The notes: a model not told the origin generated them from the sequence alone. A stretch of 64,000 bases of DNA from Nereocystis luetkeana (GCA_031213475.1 JARUPZ010000024.1:2763403-2827402); one strand, 5' to 3'. Counted from the first letter of the stretch, positions 1 to 11,600 are shown. Numbers and translations: made by a program.

Positions 1-159
1 ATCCATCATTGGACAGAGGACGTTTTGATTCGATTGGTTGCGATTGCACGTCGGCATTGCAGATGCATGTACATCTGAATTTTATTGGATGTGCGTCGCT
101 CGCGTCTGCGGGTTACATGAGAACTTAGGCCACCCTCTTCGCCCCCCCGAGTACCCCTC

Positions 160-470
160 CCCCCCCCTCTGGAAATGCCTACACCGGAAATGAAATCAAC
201 TCATTGAAGCTGTCATCCATATGCAAGTTCGCCTCACAAGCGGTTCTTAGTAGGATGCAGCTCACCCTTCATGCGACTCGACAGACACCTCACGGCGCTT
301 CGCGCTTGGTGCAAGCAACGTCCTGCCTGGTCGGTGAAAATCCGACAATGCTCCGTCCCGGCATTGTAGGTATGCGAGGGTCTATGGTCATACGACTACA
401 GCCATGCATGAGATCGAGTACATATCTCCTATAGAGTACCCCCCCCCCCCGCCCCCCCCCCCCCCCCCCC
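160..470 (+). repeat. Dispersed repeat family A, truncated copy ending in poly-C
   Basis: About 280 bp here match the 3' halves of the fuller copies at 5425-5955 and 7376-7905. The copy ends at a GAGTAC motif followed by a long cytosine run (about 440-470). Remnants of reading frame are conserved between copies, so the family probably derives from the 3' end of a retroelement. Short extra pieces occur near 5385, 7312 and 13820 (plus) and 57300 and 62085 (minus). No gene is seen in 1-540 otherwise. Confidence 0.7.
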
Positions 471-543
471 CACCACCCCCACCCACCCCCCCACCCCCCC
501 GCGCCCCCCCCACCCCTCCGCTCCGCCCCCCCCAGCTTCTTAC

Positions 544-656
544 CTTTTCATCCGGAAGCGTGATCTCGTTCACAGGAGGCGAAGCCAGCCGCAGCCCGAA
601 TTCCTTGACGCTCCCTGTCAAAACCAATCGTTTGTCACCGTTGGCGGTCAGCTTAT
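544..656 (-). CDS. Candidate exon, possibly PH-like C-terminal part of the kinase gene
   Basis: On the minus strand a 113-base open segment is bounded by a possible AG acceptor (ATAG, 660-657) and a good GTAAG donor at 543. It reads KLTANGDKRLVLTG, then a stretch ending ITLPDEK. The composition looks coding, unlike its surroundings. It lies downstream of the kinase exons on the same strand, where a PDK1-type kinase would carry its PH domain. The segment KRLVLTG resembles the strand of that domain that reads KRQLILT in animal proteins. That resemblance is weak, and the exon could belong to another gene. Confidence 0.4.
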
Positions 657-1750
657 CTATCGGATATCGCTATCGGCGCCAGGGGAGGATGGGAGGTGAA
701 AAACAAAAAAGAGGTAGGCGATGCATGCATGCATGCTTTGGGTCGTTCCAACGATAGCGGCACTCAGCGCCTAATTTTTTGCTACGCTCCATGCTTGACT
801 TGAGGAGCTCTCCCTCCCCCCTACCCTCACCCAAACACTACTGTCAGTATAGCTTTAGAGAAGAAATAGAGTGCAGCATGATACACATACACGAAGTATA
901 TATACATATATAATATTGTACATTCATACATGTTCACCCCATGTATTATCCCCTTCATTATCCTTCGCTCCTTGCGTTCTCTCTCCTTCCTATTACGGAG
1001 AGACCACAGTAAATAGGACCTACGGTACAGACAAAAACCCTATACATTTCACTATCTTTACTGACAATATTTGGTCCTATTTACTACCGCCCCCCCCCCC
1101 GTAATAGTCGCGTAACTCAGATCCGGGGTCGAACAGCATCCCCCCCCCCCCCCCCCCCCCCGCCCTCCCAAGTACGGTATATATAGGTGCCTTCATTTTC
1201 TCGACTCGCGCCGAGATGACGAAAAATCCCATTCCCACATACAGCCTGATCTAAAAAAAATATTGCTAAAATTGCTGTTGCTACAGTAGGTCTAAAAAAC
1301 GTTCCATGCAGAGTAGTGGTCCCCCTATATAATGCCCCGCATGTGCCGGGCCAATATCCCGGCACTATTCCCCACATCTCCACACTGGCTTAGACATCAG
1401 CATCGCACCGGGAGGCCACGGTAGTTACTGAACCGGCATTTACAGAGGGATATTCCTGCTCTATCGTGAAACAACACACATACGTAGGGTTTCCAACGAT
1501 ATCGGGTTGCTTTCCTCGGTTGCAGAGCCTCGCGCGTCGGAAATATTTGCCTTGCAAGGCGAAAAAAAAGTGCTGCTACCCCTGTATTCGTAGCACGCGT
1601 CCTTCAGGAGAAAGAAAGTGGAGTATTGCAAGGGTGCGTTCGGTAGAGAGTACGTATCGACCGCTACCGAGTGTGCTTTTTTCGGTATATACCCTACCGA
1701 AGTTCAATGTAGGGGTTCCGTACTGCCTTAATTCCCTATCAAACAGTCCA
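657..1750. other. Non-coding stretch with poly-C tracts and one MITE
   Basis: No supported gene. The stretch holds a MITE at 991-1106 (listed separately), a fragment shared with 14390-14420 and 35190-35290 (the AACTCAGATCCGGGGTC motif), and poly-C tracts at about 1090-1100 and 1141-1160. Open frames here are short and repeat-derived. Confidence 0.6.
991..1106. mobile_element. MITE family C, about 110 bp with TATTACGGGG ends
   Basis: This and at least eight relatives begin TATTACGGGG-GACCATAGTAAATAGG and end with the inverse. The core reads roughly ACCTATGGTATAC...TTTTTACTAACAATATTTGG. Other copies: 2175-2308 (interrupted), 2751-2864, 3426-3533, 3531-3632, 25072-25187, 38572-38673, 43006-43108 and 63228-63341. 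The terminal inverted repeats of about 30 bp and the TA at each edge suggest a Tc1/mariner-type non-autonomous element; that class is an inference. Confidence 0.8.
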
Positions 1751-1806
1751 GACAGACAGACAGACAGACAGACAGAGAGACAGGACAGAGAGACAGAGAG
1801 ACAGAC

Positions 1807-1843
<37 letters not shown>

Positions 1844-1925
1844 AAGACAGAAAGAAAGAAAGACAGACAGACAGACAGACACACCGTCCATCCGTCCAGA
1901 CAGACAGACACACACACCGACAGAC
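1748..1925. repeat. (GACA)n microsatellite
   Basis: About 180 bases of nearly pure GACA/CAGA tetranucleotides with GAGA and GAAA interruptions. The long DRQTDRQT or SVCLSVCL frames on both strands are by-products of the repeat. Confidence 0.95.
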
Positions 1926-2750
1926 AGCACGACCAACACAACAAAACATCCAGGTGCCACAACAAGGCCGTAAAAAAAAAACTAAACATTACCCAAACAC
2001 AACCGAACTACCGCGATAAACACCGCAACAGGTCGCCCAAAAAAGCAAAGCAAAAGAAAAGGCCACAGAAAACAACGGAAACGCCTGCCGGCCTGCCTGC
2101 CTGCCTACCTGCGACGCAAGTAGAGGCAGCGGGGCACCTCGTTTTCCATCAGGCTGCCATCGCGGAGGAGCCTACTACTACGGGGGGACCCTAGTAAACA
2201 GGACCAAATATTGTTGGTAAAAACAGGGAAATATATACCCTGGTAGGTTTTTGTGCGTACCGTAAGGTCCTATTTACTACCAGGTACCTGGTATGTATGG
2301 TCCCCCCACAGAAACGGTGATCAGGACCCACCATGCGAAAAAAAACATCAGCCACCTCTGTTCTTTCATGTAGGGTTCGTTTTGATTAAACACTACCCTG
2401 GTACATAGTACAAGTATACAAAACGTATTTATATTCAGGGAGAGGTTGGTAAATTTGAGCATTTTCACTATGTTTGAATAGACATAATTTGGCCCTGATT
2501 ATTCTGTTCTCCCGTCACAAAAATTCCAGTTCGAGGAGCCCGCTATCCCCCACCAGAAAAAAAACTGACTTCAACAAGAAAAATAATGAAAGATCCTCCA
2601 AATGAGCAAGCCATACCTTGTATGTGACCTTAGGTACAAAAACAAAAAACGTTGTAGAAAAAAACAAAAAAAACGATTTTGGGTACTGTAGTTCCTCAGT
2701 TGAGGCACTCCGTCAGATCAGAAATAGTTGCGTTGCAAGGCAAAAAGCGC

Positions 2751-2864
2751 TATTACGGGGGGACCATAGTAAATAGGGACCTATGGTATACACCAAAACC
2801 TATATATACATAACCATTTTTACTAACATTATTTGGTCCTATTAACTATGGCCCCCCCGTAATA
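2751..2864. mobile_element. MITE family C copy
   Basis: Good full-length copy with both terminal inverted repeats (TATTACGGGG / CCCCCGTAATA). It serves as the uninterrupted reference for the copies at 2175 and 25072. Confidence 0.8.
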
Positions 2865-2904
2865 CTATCCCTTTATCGTGAAAAAACGAGCCTCTACTGG
2901 ATCA

Positions 2905-3270
2905 TGCGACCGGCCAAACCTCGGAAAGGTTGGTCGAAAACCAGCGTTTGGTGCTTGCTCCCGTAAGTCGATCAGATCAACCCCGACCCTAACCCTCAGC
3001 CAATCAGATCAACCCCAAACCTTGGCCCTGAGCGAATCAGATCAACCCCCCACAGCCCTGATCCTGAGCCAATCAGACGATGCGGCCGGCCAAAACCTCG
3101 GAAAGGTGGCCGGAAAGAACAGCGTTTGGTGCCGCCCCCCCTCAGCCAATCAGATCGACCCTAACCGTGACCCTGACCCTGACAAGCCAATCAGAAGATG
3201 CGACCGTCCAAACCTCGGAAAGGTGGCCGAAAAGAGCAGCGTCTGGTGTTGCCCCCCCGCATCATGTGCC
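2905..3270. repeat. Imperfect tandem repeat, about 120-bp unit, three copies
   Basis: The segment GCCAAACCTCGGAAAGGT followed by AGCGTTTGGTG recurs at about 2910, 3090 and 3205. Between the copies are short AATCAGATCAACCCC repeats. The open frames over it are periodic and not gene-like. Confidence 0.75.
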
Positions 3271-3425
3271 CCTCCTTGATCGCGATGCACTTGTCTCGGT
3301 GGCCCGTAGGGTCCCCCGAATCCTGAAAAAAAACAAAACAAAAAAAACAGAGACAACAAAACAAAAATGTATAAAGCAAAATGAAAACCAGAACACAACA
3401 ACATAAACGGCTACAAGGGGACCCC

Positions 3426-3632
3426 TATTACGGGGGGCCATAGTTAACAGGACCTATGGTATACATAAAAACCCTATATGTTCAACAATTTTTACTAACA
3501 ATATTTGGTCCCTGTTAACTATGGCCCCCCGTAACAGTAAATAGGACCAAATATTGTGAGTAAAAACATCTAAATGTATAGGGTGTTTGTGTGTACCGTA
3601 GGGGTCCTATTTACTATGGTCCCCCGTAATAT
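3426..3632. mobile_element. Two adjacent MITE family C copies
   Basis: Two copies lie back to back, sharing or nearly sharing the boundary near 3530. The arrangement may reflect insertion at the end of an older copy. Confidence 0.7.
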
Positions 3633-3761
3633 TAATAAACGAAACAAAACAAACGAACAAATACCTAGGACATAGCAGCACACAGGGGGGGGGGGGGGAG
3701 ACCAACGCAAAAAAATAGCAAGGTTAGGGGTAGTGCCATGCGCACACACGGGGGGGAGGGG

Positions 3762-3861
3762 NNNNNNNNNNNNNNNNNNNNNNNNNNNNNNNNNNNNNNN
3801 NNNNNNNNNNNNNNNNNNNNNNNNNNNNNNNNNNNNNNNNNNNNNNNNNNNNNNNNNNNNN
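3762..3861. other. Assembly gap (100 N)
   Basis: Exactly 100 undetermined bases, the usual placeholder for a gap of unknown size. It lies inside the kinase locus, between the HRD exon (4502-4679) and the candidate terminal exon (544-656), so exons encoding the DFG motif and C-lobe may be missing here. Confidence 0.98.
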
Positions 3862-4501
3862 GATTTCCTTGCCTCGATTTTTTCTAGATCCCGATCACCC
3901 CAATCGCTATATATATACCTTGACTCGATTGTCCTTGGTCCGATTTTTCTCCCAAAACTCTACACCCTCCACGCTTCTGACCCAGACAACATGCCTAACT
4001 CTGAATCCACCACGACATGCCCTTAACCACTTATTCGAGAAAATGGTTTTGACACGCACTTTGTTCGAGGCGAACATAACCAAACCTAACCTTCAGCCCG
4101 TCGTCAGAGCAAAAACCCAATCCTGACAAAATAAGCCAATCAGACCAGATCTCGAATATCGTGGTAAAAACTCTACTGAAGCTAAACGACCACTGTACGC
4201 GGCAGTACGAGGGGTTGTTTCGGTACAATTCCAACAGCGACGACAGCGATAGCAGCGGGCAACAACAACTTTCATCACTACCGCCCACCACAACATTGAA
4301 AACCGAACATTAGCGCCCCCTTTGTGCTGCTATATTAGTCGTTGAGCTCCTACCAATAGGGCATAGGATTGTTCATCGGGACAAGCCAACACATACAAAC
4401 CAAAAAGCCAGTTCTGACTCACTAATGGTATGGAGCTCCGCAGGGCGAGACCCCTGCAAGGCAAGGCCAAGCAAGCAAGCAAGCAAGCGCCATCCTCTCA
4501 C

Positions 4502-7500
4502 CTTGAGGTCACGGTGCACCAAGCCCCGGCCGTGCATGTGGGTCCATCGCCGACACCCACCTCCGACAGCCAGAACCGCGCCAACGAAGGGTGTGCGCCG
4601 ACCACCTTTCCATCCACGGTTAAACCTCTTCCAAACCTCGCCCCCCATCACACCATGTCCAAGAGGTAATAAAGAGTGCCTGTGGGGCGGGATGGGTGGG
4701 GTGGGGTGGGGTGGGGGCGGGGTGGGAATCGGATGGGATGGGGTGGGATGGGATGGGATGGGGTGGGATGGGATCGGATGGGATGGGGTGGGATGGGGTG
4801 GGATGGGGTGGGATGGGGTGGGATTGGGGGGTGGGATGGGGTGGGATGGGGTGGGATGGGGACGGGATGGGATAGGAATGGGATGGGAGGGGAGGCGATG
4901 GGATGGGATGGGATGGGATGGGATGGGGTGGGATGGGATGGGATGGGATGGGATGGGATGGGATGGGATGGGATGGGGTGGGATGGGATGGGATGGGATG
5001 GGGTGGGATGGGGTGGGATGGGATAGGATTAGGATGGGATGGGGTGGGATGGGATGGGATGGGGTGGCCTGGGGTGGCTGGGGGTGGGTTCGGTGCAGAG
5101 ACAACGACGGAAACATGTGTTTGCCCTATCATTAGAGTTTTCTTTCCTGATTTTTTCTCTCTCGACTTTTCTCGCTCTCTCGGTCTCCGTCTTCCTCTAT
5201 CCCTCCCGTTGTCTCTCTTCTCTCTCTCCGCCCTCTGCTGTCTGTTTGTTTGTTTGCCCTTTCCCCTCCCCCCCTGCCCCCCCTCTCTCCCTCCCATTGT
5301 CTCTATCTCCCTTCCCCTTTACAAACCCTCGCATTCTTACTTATCTCCATCCTTCTATTTCTATCCTCCCCCCCTGCCACCTCATGCGGCTACGGCCATG
5401 CATGGCAATGAGTACACCCCCCCCCCCCTATTTTATATAGGTTGGGTTGGCGTCGGTTGACAACGACACTGTAAAACATGCCGTTCACTACTTGAGCTAG
5501 ACAACCAGGGTACCGTTTTTGTTCTTATTCTTTTTTGGCAGTCGGTCACAGCTGGTTGTCGAGTTAGATTGTTTGTGCGAGGTGAACAACCTTTACTCCG
5601 CACAAGTGGGAATGATCGTATCACCTAGTGTTTACGGTAAGGCACCCAAGAGGCAGTTACATAGTACTCCCATTACGTCTCTGGAAATGCCTACACCGGA
5701 AATTAAATTAACTCATTGAACCTGCCATCCATATGCAAGTCCGCCTCACAAGCGATTCTTAGTAGGATGCAGCTCACCCTTCACGCGACCCGCCAGACAC
5801 CTCACGGCGCTTCGCGCTTGGTGCAACAAGCACTGTCTTCCTGGTCGGTGAAAACCCGGCATGCTCCGTCCCGGCCTTGTAGGGATGCGGGGGTCTACGG
5901 TCATACAACTACGGCCACGCACGATATCGAGCACATCTCTCCTATCGAGCACACACACCCCAGCCCCCTCACCATAGTCCTGGAAAGTTGAGTGCATCCT
6001 GACGATGTTGGGGTGCCTGAGCTTGGTCAGCGCCCTTTTTTCCATGTAAATTTCGTTGTAGACGTTGTCGTGCCGCCTCTTGAGCCTGTTCACCTCCGCC
6101 TTTTCGATCATCTTCAAAGCGAAGGGTCTCCCAGTGCGCCGGTGCTCCGCCTGACGATTAGAAAAAAATAAATAAATAATCAACAAAAAAAAGGTAATGT
6201 TGGGATTGCGAGGGTCTCCATGGTGCATACGACTGCGGCAGTGCACGACAACAAGTATCCCTCCTTCCCCCCCCTCCCCCCCCCCTTCCTCGACATGCTA
6301 GCCCCCCCCCCCCCCCTACCCCCCCTTCCCTCTGGAGAAGTATGGGAAGGGAACGCGAAGACGGGAAAACAGCTGGAAACAGGTACAAATGACAGCAGCC
6401 AAAAACTCCTAAGATGCCCAAGTGTGACTAATAATACAGCAATAAGAGCGGAACTGGGAATGTAGCCACTCAAGACAAATAGAGACATGAGAAAGTTGAC
6501 ATGCCACTATAAAGCAAGGAACATGCCAAAAAAGAGATGGGCAGCCATAATTGATGGCGCTGTACGGGAGAAAGTAACAAAAGGGCAAGCTAGTATAAGG
6601 TGGGATAGCGCAGTTGAGATTGTATGGAGGGTTATAGGGGGGGACCAAGAAGAGGTGATGTCCGCCGGGATGTTTGGAAGGTACAAGACAGAAGTAGAAG
6701 GAATGATAGAAATAAGGGAAAGGCTAGCGCCAAGGGACAAGGTGAGATCGGAAAAACACTTGGAGATATACGAGGGATTGAGATAAGGAGTAGGAATGGA
6801 AGCGTATTTGCACCGCCCGATGGACTTCGCGAAACGCTGAAACTGCGATTTCGTGTGGATGACCTGGACCTGCCAGAAAAAAGAAAGAGGTACCAGGTAT
6901 ACCAGTAGCCGGTAGGAGGAGGAAGTAGATGCACAGATGTGCCCGTGTGGCAGAGCAATAGAGTAGAACTCTCATAGTAGGAGAATGTGATATGCACAAG
7001 GAAGGACGGAATGTGTTAGAACAGGAGATGAGGGAAATAGACGAATGTGACATGGGGGAGTTTGGTACACAAGCAGCGAGAAAACGATCGCTATCCTAGG
7101 AGATAGATGGTGGCCTAAACAGGAAGGAGAAAATAATAGCAAAACATTTCTATGTAATATAAGGAAACAACGTAATGAGCGCCCAACTGTTGGAGGTGTC
7201 TGTCTCTATTAGGAGTAGGATTAAGAACGGTACCCCGTCTGGAAAGGGATGCGTGGTCGATGGTCAAATGACTAAGGCTAGCAACAAATGAGTACGCCCC
7301 CCCCCCCACCCCTATGGGTATACGACTACGGCCACGCATGAGATCGAGTACTTAACTCCTATCGATTACACCCCCCCCCCCATTTTATACAGGTTGGGTT
7401 GGCGTCGGTTGGCAACGACACTGTAAAACATGCCGCTCACTACGTGAGCTAGACAACCAGGGTACCGTTTTTTTTTTTTTTTGCGGTCGCCCGCAGCTGG

Positions 7501-8285
7501 TTGTCGCGTTAGATCCTTTGTGCGAGGTGGACAACCTTTACTCCGCTCAAGTGGGAATGATCGTATCACGTAGTGTTCAAGGTAAGGCACCCAAGAGGCA
7601 GTTACATAGTACTCCCATTGCTGTCTCTGGAAGTGGCTACACTGGAAACTAAATCAACTCATTGAAGCTGTCATCCATATGCAAGTCCGCCTCACAGGCG
7701 GTTCTTAGTAGGATGCAGCTCACCCTTCAAGCGACTCGCCGGACACCTCACGGCGCTTCGCGCTTGGTGCAAGCAAATCAATGTCTGCCTGGTCGGTGAA
7801 AACCCGACATGCTCCGTCCCGGCATTGTAGGGATGCGAGGGTCTATGGTCATACGACTACGGCCATGCACGAGATCGAGTACATATCTCCTATCGAGTAC
7901 CTCCCCCCCCCCCCCCCCCCCCCACACACACACACATCCCGACATGCGTACAATAGCAAACCTTGACTATGGTTGAAAAGTTTCCTGTCCCCAGCTCCTC
8001 GACCACCTTGAAGTCCTTGATCGAGGGCCTCGGGAGATTCGCAGCCCCCCCCGCCCCCGCCACTCCCCCCCCCCCCCCCCCCGCTATCACTTCCACCCCC
8101 CCCACCCCCCCCACCACCACCACTACTACCGGCACCACTACCACCCGTGGAAGCCCTTCTCGCGCCATCGCAAACACTGGTACTGGTACTGGCACTGGTA
8201 CCTGTACAGGTACTGGCACGGGTACTGGCACCGATGCTGGCGCCGGTACCGGTGCTAGAGGTTTTAAGTTTTTCCGTCGCCGTAG
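4502..8285 (-). CDS. AGC/PDK1-like serine/threonine protein kinase, partial and disrupted
   Basis: Three exons are visible. Exon A (7962 up to an uncertain 5' limit near 8285) ends IKDFKVVEELGTGNFSTIVK, the glycine loop; the FST after the glycines is typical of PDK1. Exon B (5973-6150, 178 nt) carries FALKMIEK with the ATP-binding lysine, then NEIYMEKRALTKLRHPNIV with the alpha-C glutamate region, and ends in FQDY. Exon C (4502-4679) opens in phase as GTLYYLLDMV and closes HMHGRGLVHRDLK, the catalytic loop. Donors (GTTTGC, GTGAGG, GTGAGA) and acceptors (GTCAG, CACAG) are normal, and the A-B and B-C phases agree. Exon C needs several 1-base shifts to read through, and no DFG exon is seen. Upstream of the glycine loop, Gly/Ala-rich sequence changes frame in a poly-G tract. 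Such kinases phosphorylate activation loops of other AGC kinases. Orthology to PDK1 itself is an inference. Confidence 0.75.
4680..5095 (+). repeat. (GGGAT/GGGGT)n minisatellite
   Basis: About 400 bases of GGGATGGGGT-type pentamers lie immediately intronic to kinase exon C; its acceptor CACAG is the edge of the array. The strand is G-rich with many GGG runs, so quadruplex formation is possible. All overlapping frames are repeat artefacts. Confidence 0.95.
5425..5955 (+). repeat. Dispersed repeat family A, long copy
   Basis: About 530 bp, roughly 85-90% like 7376-7905 by eye. It starts just after a poly-C run (about 5410-5425) with ATTTTATATAGGTTGGG. A degraded reading frame recognisable in both copies (VNNLYSAQVGMIVS) suggests descent from a retroelement coding region. 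It lies in the kinase intron between exons B and C. Confidence 0.75.
6430..7308 (+). mobile_element. LINE-type retrotransposon 3' end, 5'-truncated and degenerate, poly-C terminus
   Basis: The plus strand encodes pieces of the C-terminal part of a LINE polyprotein. First is a basic segment KARNMPKKRWAAIIDGAV and following residues to 6786. After a frameshift comes RFRVDDLDLPEKRKRYQ, then a CPCG cysteine cluster with internal stops, and a final segment ending KASNK. The sequence stops in a poly-C tract after GAGTACG. Shorter copies of the same 3' end occur at 9045-9175 (plus), 11668-11770 (minus) and 61864-62030 (minus), as expected for 5' truncation during target-primed insertion. Frameshifts and stops show it is inactive. 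It lies in the kinase intron between exons A and B. Confidence 0.75.
7312..7920 (+). repeat. Repeat family A, fragment plus full copy joined at poly-C
   Basis: A 60-bp fragment (about 7312-7370) ends in poly-C and is followed directly by a full family A copy (7376-7905), which itself ends in poly-C. The LINE copy before it also ends in poly-C, so three units lie head to tail at cytosine runs. Confidence 0.7.
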
Positions 8286-8340
8286 CTGCGATATAGGTAT
8301 AGGAGTGGGAATGGGGGGGGGGGGGGGGGAGAGGAAGGAA
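8040..8340. repeat. GGT/GGC-rich and ACTGGT simple repeats in kinase exon A region
   Basis: Poly-C (8047-8080), CCACCA and a (GGTACTGGCACT)n stretch at about 8178-8260. On the minus strand they would encode Gly/Ser/Thr- or Val/Pro-rich sequence, depending on frame. The frame upstream of the kinase domain cannot be fixed because of the homopolymers. Confidence 0.6.
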
Positions 8341-8644
8341 GGATCCCCGGCAGGTAAGAAAGGGCAGCGGGGAGGAGGGGGAGGGAGGGGTGAAGGCATG
8401 AGGGTCGCTGGATAGCATGGAGTTGGGTGGAGGCGGCGGCAACCACACCCTGCTGTAACTCCATATATACGAGCTGGGCCAGTCAAGGTACTGCCAGTGC
8501 GGTGGACTGGCTACATGCCCCTCTCAATATTACGTATTCAAGTTCGATGTCCCCCAAAAACAAGAAAAGAAAAGTGAGAGGTCGATCATCATCAGACTAG
8601 GCTACTGAAGGGTGACATATCACTACTATTCATACCCTAAAGGT

Positions 8645-11600
8645 TCACGGCAGCAGGGAACAGGAAATAACGCCACGCGCACACCACGAAGCCCTCCCCT
8701 TGCCTGCCAGCAGCTGCAACTCCTTCACGGCCTTCGACGGCCCTCCTTCCTCTGCCGCGATAACGCCTCCCGGAGGGGCGGAAACCCCTGAAGAGGACCG
8801 GCGCTCGGCGGCAAGCCCTCGGTCGCACGTCCTCACCGCTCCGTCGCTTTTGCCCTGAAAAACGAAGAGATAAACAAATTAAGTATACCAGTACTTTCGT
8901 AACTTCATAAACAATCGCCACCCCGACCCCCACCCCGACAAACAAATTAAGTATACCAGTACTTTCGTAACTTCATAAACAATCGCCACCCCGACCCCCA
9001 CCCCGACCCCCACCCCGACCACCACTACGCCATTCATGAAAATAGAACGTGACGAGCGCCCACATGTTGGAGTTTTTTTTTTTCTTGTATAGTAGGAGAA
9101 TGAAACGGTGCTCCGTCTCGAAAGGGATGAGCGGTCAATGGTCACACGACTAAGGCAAGCAACAAACGACTACCCCTCATCCACCCCACCTCCACCCCCA
9201 TCGCCACCAGCATCACCCACCGCCGCCACTACCGGCGCCGCTATCCCCAACCCCTCCCCCCCCCCCCCCCCCCCGACTCTCCTTCCCCTGCTCTTTCCTC
9301 CTCCTCCCCTCCCCTCCCGCACGGGACAACGCCTGCACACAACTACAATAAAACGTCCCGGGGTTTACTTCCCACCTGTTCCAGCTGCGCCTTGGCTAGC
9401 CTAAAGTACCCTTTCACGAACGCCGGTGATATCTCCACGGCTTTCGCGGCGGACTGATCGGGGTGTTGTGCAAAACATCGAGCGGCATTTTTTGTGTTGG
9501 GAGGGCGGGGTGGGGGAGGGGGGGGGGGGTGAGGTGGGATTCGGCTGTGGAGTTTCCGAAAAAATCGAACGGGATTTCCGCGCATATATAAATATATATA
9601 TGGACAAAAAAACTGCCGGTGGGATGGACGGTATTAGATGTTGACCCCTTCAGGGATTTTTTTGAGGGGAACACATTCGGAGACTCAAATTTGGGTTTAT
9701 GTACGGCGCAGTACATAAAATGGTCAAGACGCATGTCTTAATACGTTTTTCAGGCGGCTAAAACACAAAGCCGCAAAGAACACGAACAGGGAAACAACAC
9801 AGGTGACGTCAACCGACCCCAACTCACCCACCCACCCACCCACCCACCTGCAGAACCAACCCACCTGCGGAACCAACCAACCAACCCACCAAACCAATCA
9901 ACCAACCCACTCAGACCAACCCGAACATAATCAACCAATTAATCAACCAACCAACCACCCGACCAGACCAACAGCCTAACCAACCAAACCAACCAACCAA
10001 CCAATCAGCCATCGCACCTCCTCCGACTCGGGCCATCTGCCGAGTTTTCCGAGCGCCATGGATCGATTGGAGTGGAGCAGGTGGTCATCAGGGCTGTAGT
10101 TTAGAGCGGAGGTATACCTCCTCAGTGCTTCCGTCGGGTTTCCAGCCTAAGGAGGTCAAGGAAGGAGGGGGGTGGGGGCGGGGTGGGGTGGGGGGGGTTG
10201 AGGTGAGGAGGTGGGTTGGATCGGGGTGGGAGTTGATGGATGGAGGCCGTGGGTAGTTGATGCACGGAGGCGGTGGGTGAGGGACGGGGGGTGAGAAGAG
10301 GATACCATACCACTCACTGCTATTCGACACCATGGTTGAGAGTTGCCACTGGGTACCAACTCCAACACAATCAACCATTTGTATGGGGTTGATACATCTC
10401 CGTCGCCCAACACCAACACTGTGTGCGTCAACCATAGTGTCGGAACTCTCGTGCATACACCGTGATAAGTGGGGATGAGGGCGCGGAGGGTGAGAGGGTT
10501 GGGTCGATAGAGTTAGGGAAAGGGGGGCGGCGGTGGGGGGGCGGGGTTGAGGGTGGACGATGGCGGTGAGGGTAAGGGGTGGAAGATAGGCAGGTGGGAG
10601 GTGGGCGTGGGGATGAGTTTGGGGTTGGCGTTGGAAGCGGGGGCTGGGGGGGGGTCGGAGTGGGGGGGTCGGGGTAGCGGGGTTGGGGTAGCGGGGTCGG
10701 GGTAGCGGGGTCGGGGGTGAGAAGGTAGGGATGGGGGTGCGGTGGATGGGGGTGGGTGGAGGGGGGGATGAGGGAGCGAGGGTGGGGAGTGGGGGGTGAG
10801 AGGGTGGGATGGATGGGTGGTTGGGGTGGGGGTGGGGTGGGGTGAGGGTGGCGGCGGGAGTGACGATCGCGATGGGTGCGGGTCAGGGGGGTGGGGGTTG
10901 GTAAACAGGGCTGACAAAACCCCTCTTAATCTGCGATCGTACCGTGACGGTACGACCGCTACTCCGTGTGGAGATCCTGCTGCAGCAGCGACTCCTATAT
11001 ACGTGTGTACCAGGTATGTGTGAGAGAGAAATATGAGAAATACAATACATACGAACCATACAAGAGTATCACGAAGACTTGTTGTTGTTGTTGTTGTTGT
11101 TTTGCCGCTGTCGTGCTGTTGCTGTTGATGCCCCCGATGTGTTTGAGCTGTTGGTTGCTGCTCAGCACTCAACATCCAGCACTGAAAATAGCCAGCACAC
11201 CCTCCGTGCGAGTACGGCGACTCTGACAATCCATCGTACGAGCTTTTCCGACCTCACGTCTTACTGCTGTAAATACTGTGTAGCGCTTGGGGATCTTTCG
11301 CCATTTATACGTACATGCGGGAAAAAATACATGACTGGTTAGGTATACTCGTAGGTATACCAGGTAGAGCTATGCCTGGTACATACAGTAGTATCGTACT
11401 CTATCATAGTTCGACATGCAACAGTACAAGAGGTTACGATGCACTAACGGTCATATTAACATGAACTCTCCGATAGCAGCAGCAGCAGCAGCAGCAGCAG
11501 GAGGAGCAGCAGCAGCAGTAGGAATACTGCTGTACCGGGCACCAGCACACCTGGTATCATCCCCCCGTTCGAAGCAGAGCATATAGGAGTGCGAGTGCAG

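Noticed and set aside
1466..2194. Long plus-strand frame rich in DRQTDRQT and minus-strand SVCLSVCL frames
   Set aside because: Pure translation of the GACA microsatellite; flanks have no coding character or splice support.
2980..3190. Telomere-like CCCTAACCCT words
   Set aside because: Only isolated occurrences inside a local 120-bp tandem repeat; no perfect telomeric array.
4373..5460. Several 100-250-codon frames of GWDGMGWD or PSHPIPSHP type
   Set aside because: They translate the GGGAT minisatellite; only the 4502-4679 exon on the minus strand is protein-like.
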